The notes beneath the pieces are model-generated. The model ran no database searches and had not been told where the DNA came from. It worked only from the letters and a program-made list of their open reading frames with translations. 7,414 nucleotides of DNA from Lachnospiraceae bacterium UBA7480 (GTDB lineage Bacteria; Bacillota; Clostridia; Lachnospirales; Lachnospiraceae), in the NCBI GenBank assembly GCA_002479655.1, contig DLOQ01000170.1, forward strand, positions 41,282 to 48,695. The letters are read 5' to 3'. The position numbers were made by a program, and so were the translations under genes. This document shows, piece by piece, positions 6,007-7,414 of this stretch (positions within the stretch are counted from its first letter, which is position 1; the number at the start of each line of letters is the position of its first letter).

Positions 6007-7121
6007 TCCGCAAGGGAGGGATGTCTGAAAAGCATATTCAATCGATGATCGATTCCGGAGTCACGGATGACATGACGGAGGAACAGTCGGTACAGGTGAT
6101 GCAGGCGGATCTGGACAGTAAGGTTCGGCAGCTGCAGCAGGTCAGGGAAGATATCGCGGAGCTGGATGAAAAAATTGTAAAGGCAAGAGCGTATGAGCAG
6201 AAGGTCTTGGATGAATTTTATTTATATCATCCGCAGGCTCCAGAGGATAAGATGCTGCCGGACGGAGCTCCGGTCGCGGTTCGACATAGTCCTAAAGGCG
6301 CTGTATTTGATTATCGAGATCTGACCGTAAAATTCGACCGACTGCAGCCGGTCGGGGATGGCTATTTTTATAATGAAGGATGGCGTAACATCAAAGACTA
6401 TACCGGACTGACTGAAGCGGAAAGGGAACACGGAGAACCAATGCACCACTTCCGCCGTGAACCCAATGTGATCCCTTCCCATGGACGTGCCGAGCTATGC
6501 AGTTTATATCGCGATAAAGACTGCATACCGTGGAAGAAACGTCTGGAAGCTCCCGATTATACGGTCCAGCTCCCGCCGAAGGAGTTTAAGGAGAGCAGGC
6601 TGGACGCGCTTGCCATGCGGACGGAAAAATATATGTGTATTGAATCTTCGGTCGTGGTTAATACCGAATACTGCGAGAAACCCGTATTCAAATATCAATA
6701 TGACTATTATCCTGAAAGCCGCAGGCAGGATATTTATAACTGGATCAATGAGCAGATGTACCGCTGCGAGGTGGTAAAGGATGAACAGGGACTGGTGGAT
6801 CTCTATACGCCCAGAGTGGACTATGCCAAGATGCTTGCGTGTCTGCAACTGGACGAATTTAAAAATGAACTGGTCGGAAAACATCTGGATGAAGCGGAAG
6901 AAGAACCTCTGATAAATCAGAAAAAAGCAGAACTGCTGTTTGAGACGATTCAGAGGCAGGGCGGCATAACGAAAGCCGAAGTGGACTTCCTAAAGGATAA
7001 TAAAGTTGTCGGCAACTGGGATCAGAATGATTCAGACCATCCATATTTTTACCATCAGGAAGTGGCAGAAAAGTATGCGCAGCTAAGAGAGCAGGGGATA
7101 GAGTTTCCGCAGTTGAAATAA
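5988..7121 (+). CDS. Uncharacterised MGLFDRF-family protein, 377 aa, first of a tandem pair
   Basis: The start is ATG 5988, preceded by GGAGGGG (5975-5981). An in-frame ATG at 5973 overlaps this ribosome site and is not used here. The N-terminus MGLFDRFRKGG is a short amphipathic segment. An acidic stretch and a coiled coil follow at about 30-75 (QADLDSKVRQLQQVREDIAE). Residues about 95-300 form a mixed region rich in Tyr, His and Arg with several Cys (171, 179, 217, 229, 260, 285), not arranged as an obvious metal site. Residues 312-340 (AELLFETIQRQGGITKAEVD) look like a small helical, possibly helix-turn-helix-like, unit. There is no signal peptide or membrane helix. The gene has its own promoter-like leader and terminator, and a second copy of leader plus start follows at 7396. 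I recognise no family and cannot assign a reaction. Confidence 0.8.
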   Translation: MGLFDRFRKGGMSEKHIQSMIDSGVTDDMTEEQSVQVMQADLDSKVRQLQQVREDIAELDEKIVKARAYEQKVLDEFYLYHPQAPEDKMLPDGAPVAVRHSPKGAVFDYRDLTVKFDRLQPVGDGYFYNEGWRNIKDYTGLTEAEREHGEPMHHFRREPNVIPSHGRAELCSLYRDKDCIPWKKRLEAPDYTVQLPPKEFKESRLDALAMRTEKYMCIESSVVVNTEYCEKPVFKYQYDYYPESRRQDIYNWINEQMYRCEVVKDEQGLVDLYTPRVDYAKMLACLQLDEFKNELVGKHLDEAEEEPLINQKKAELLFETIQRQGGITKAEVDFLKDNKVVGNWDQNDSDHPYFYHQEVAEKYAQLREQGIEFPQLK

Positions 7122-7134
7122 ACAGCAAAAGATA

Positions 7135-7185
7135 ACATAAAAAGCAGCTGAGACAGGCACTGCCTGACATAGCTGCTTTTTATGT
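7135..7185 (+). terminator. Long-stem intrinsic terminator after the first MGLFDRF gene
   Basis: A perfect 15-bp stem, ACATAAAAAGCAGCT (7135-7149) with AGCTGCTTTTTATGT (7171-7185), encloses an inner hairpin, CAGGC (7154-7158) with GCCTG (7162-7166). The A-run and T-run in opposite arms make it a terminator that could act in both directions. It begins 13 bases after the stop. Confidence 0.85.
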
Positions 7186-7272
7186 GCATTTAACCTAAGT
7201 TCAGGGGTTAGTTACAAAATTTTACAGAAAAAACGGAGGCAGTTGGTCTGTCGCCGAAAAGGAGGATTAAAC

Positions 7273-7296
7273 ATGTACTGCCCCAAAATTTATTGA
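7273..7296 (+). CDS. Seven-codon ORF with a strong ribosome site, possible gene remnant
   Basis: AAAAGGAGGA (7257-7266) precedes ATG 7273 at ideal spacing, but the frame MYCPKIY ends at TGA 7294-7296. This stop overlaps the -35 hexamer of the repeated leader. A leader peptide is possible. More likely it is the 5' stub of a gene cut off where the repeat begins (7284). Confidence 0.25.
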   Translation: MYCPKIY

Positions 7297-7321
7297 CTTT
7301 TTTGGCGATATATGATGAAAT
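7293..7321 (+). promoter_or_regulatory. Putative promoter of the second MGLFDRF gene
   Basis: TTGACT, a 17-base spacer and TGAAAT are arranged exactly as in the first copy. The weak -10 keeps confidence modest; the conservation between copies is the main support. Confidence 0.42.
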
Positions 7322-7395
7322 AAAAATATAGTTTATAAGGTTAGAAAGTAATTAAGAAGTAAAACTATGAAAAATATGACATGGAGGGGAAATTT

Positions 7396-7414
7396 ATGGG
7401 ATTATTCGACAGAT
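7396..7414 (+). CDS. Start of a second MGLFDRF-family gene (partial, 3' end outside window)
   Basis: ATG 7396, with the same GGAGGGG site as the first gene, encodes MGLFDR before the window ends. The six codons are identical to those of the gene at 5988, so this is very probably a tandem paralogue. Whether the body of the gene is conserved or has diverged cannot be seen here. Confidence 0.75.

Larger units (their letters stand above)
7284..7414 (+). repeat. Leader/start repeat, copy 2 (runs to window end)
   Basis: This is the second copy of the leader and first codons at 5877-6006. It contains TTGACT (7293-7298), TGAAAT (7316-7321), the near-identical leader from 7339, GGAGGGG (7383-7389) and ATGGGATTATTCGACAGAT at the window end. 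The repeat probably continues beyond the window. Confidence 0.9.

Noticed and set aside
6504..6884. Antisense open frame of 126 codons
   Set aside because: It lies wholly opposite the 377-aa gene, with no ribosome site and an Ile/Phe/His-rich shadow composition.
6859..7170. Antisense open frame of 103 codons across the terminator
   Set aside because: It would start inside the terminator hairpin and run opposite the coding strand, without a start signal.
1..7414. CRISPR array, tRNA, rRNA, insertion sequence or attachment site
   Set aside because: No regularly spaced repeats, no cloverleaf-like or rRNA segment, no transposase or integrase frame, and no terminal inverted repeats were seen. The only long repeat is the leader duplication.

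Overview
The window looks like chromosomal or accessory DNA of a low-GC, Gram-positive anaerobe, most likely a gut-type clostridium (Lachnospiraceae-like). The reasons are strong AGGAGG-type ribosome binding sites on nearly every gene, AT-rich intergenic DNA with classical hairpin-plus-T-tract terminators, a Gram-positive lipoprotein signal, and A/T-rich codon use. This is inference from style; no marker gene is present. All supported genes are on the + strand. None is a housekeeping gene and most match no family I can name, so this reads as an accessory region.

Left part (1-3211): the window opens with the last 36 codons of a membrane protein. An apparent operon follows: a four-helix membrane protein (323-802), a 469-residue lipoprotein (826-2235), two micro-ORFs (2263-2316 and 2304-2387), a 63-residue alpha/beta protein (2425-2616) and a sigma-factor-like protein with region 2 and region 3 resemblance but no region 4 (2625-3149). 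A good intrinsic terminator at 3185-3211 closes it. A 26-bp interrupted palindrome (2382-2407) lies between the second micro-ORF and the 63-residue gene.

Middle part (3212-4260): a promoter-like sequence (3302-3330) and a roughly 130-nt leader containing start-stop codon pairs precede an uncharacterised gene (3471-4148). Its last 15-20 codons look out of frame. The +1 frame continues with a convincing acidic tail to 4191, 29 bp before an intrinsic terminator (4221-4260), so a frameshift is likely.

Right part (4261-7414): a 469-residue coiled-coil-rich soluble protein (4359-5768) with an in-frame 21-bp tandem repeat is followed by a strong stem-loop. Next comes a 377-residue uncharacterised protein beginning MGLFDRF (5988-7121) and a long-stem terminator (7135-7185). 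After that the promoter/leader and first codons of the MGLFDRF gene occur a second time (7284-7414), so the window ends inside a second, tandem paralogue. The leader is almost unchanged between copies (75 of 76 bases over the last stretch).

How the genes work together is not clear. The left operon joins a membrane protein, a surface lipoprotein and a sigma-like regulator, which would suit an envelope-linked regulatory unit. The right part is a set of soluble, coiled-coil proteins, each with its own leader and terminator, including a tandem family. No transposase, integrase, CRISPR array, tRNA or rRNA was seen.
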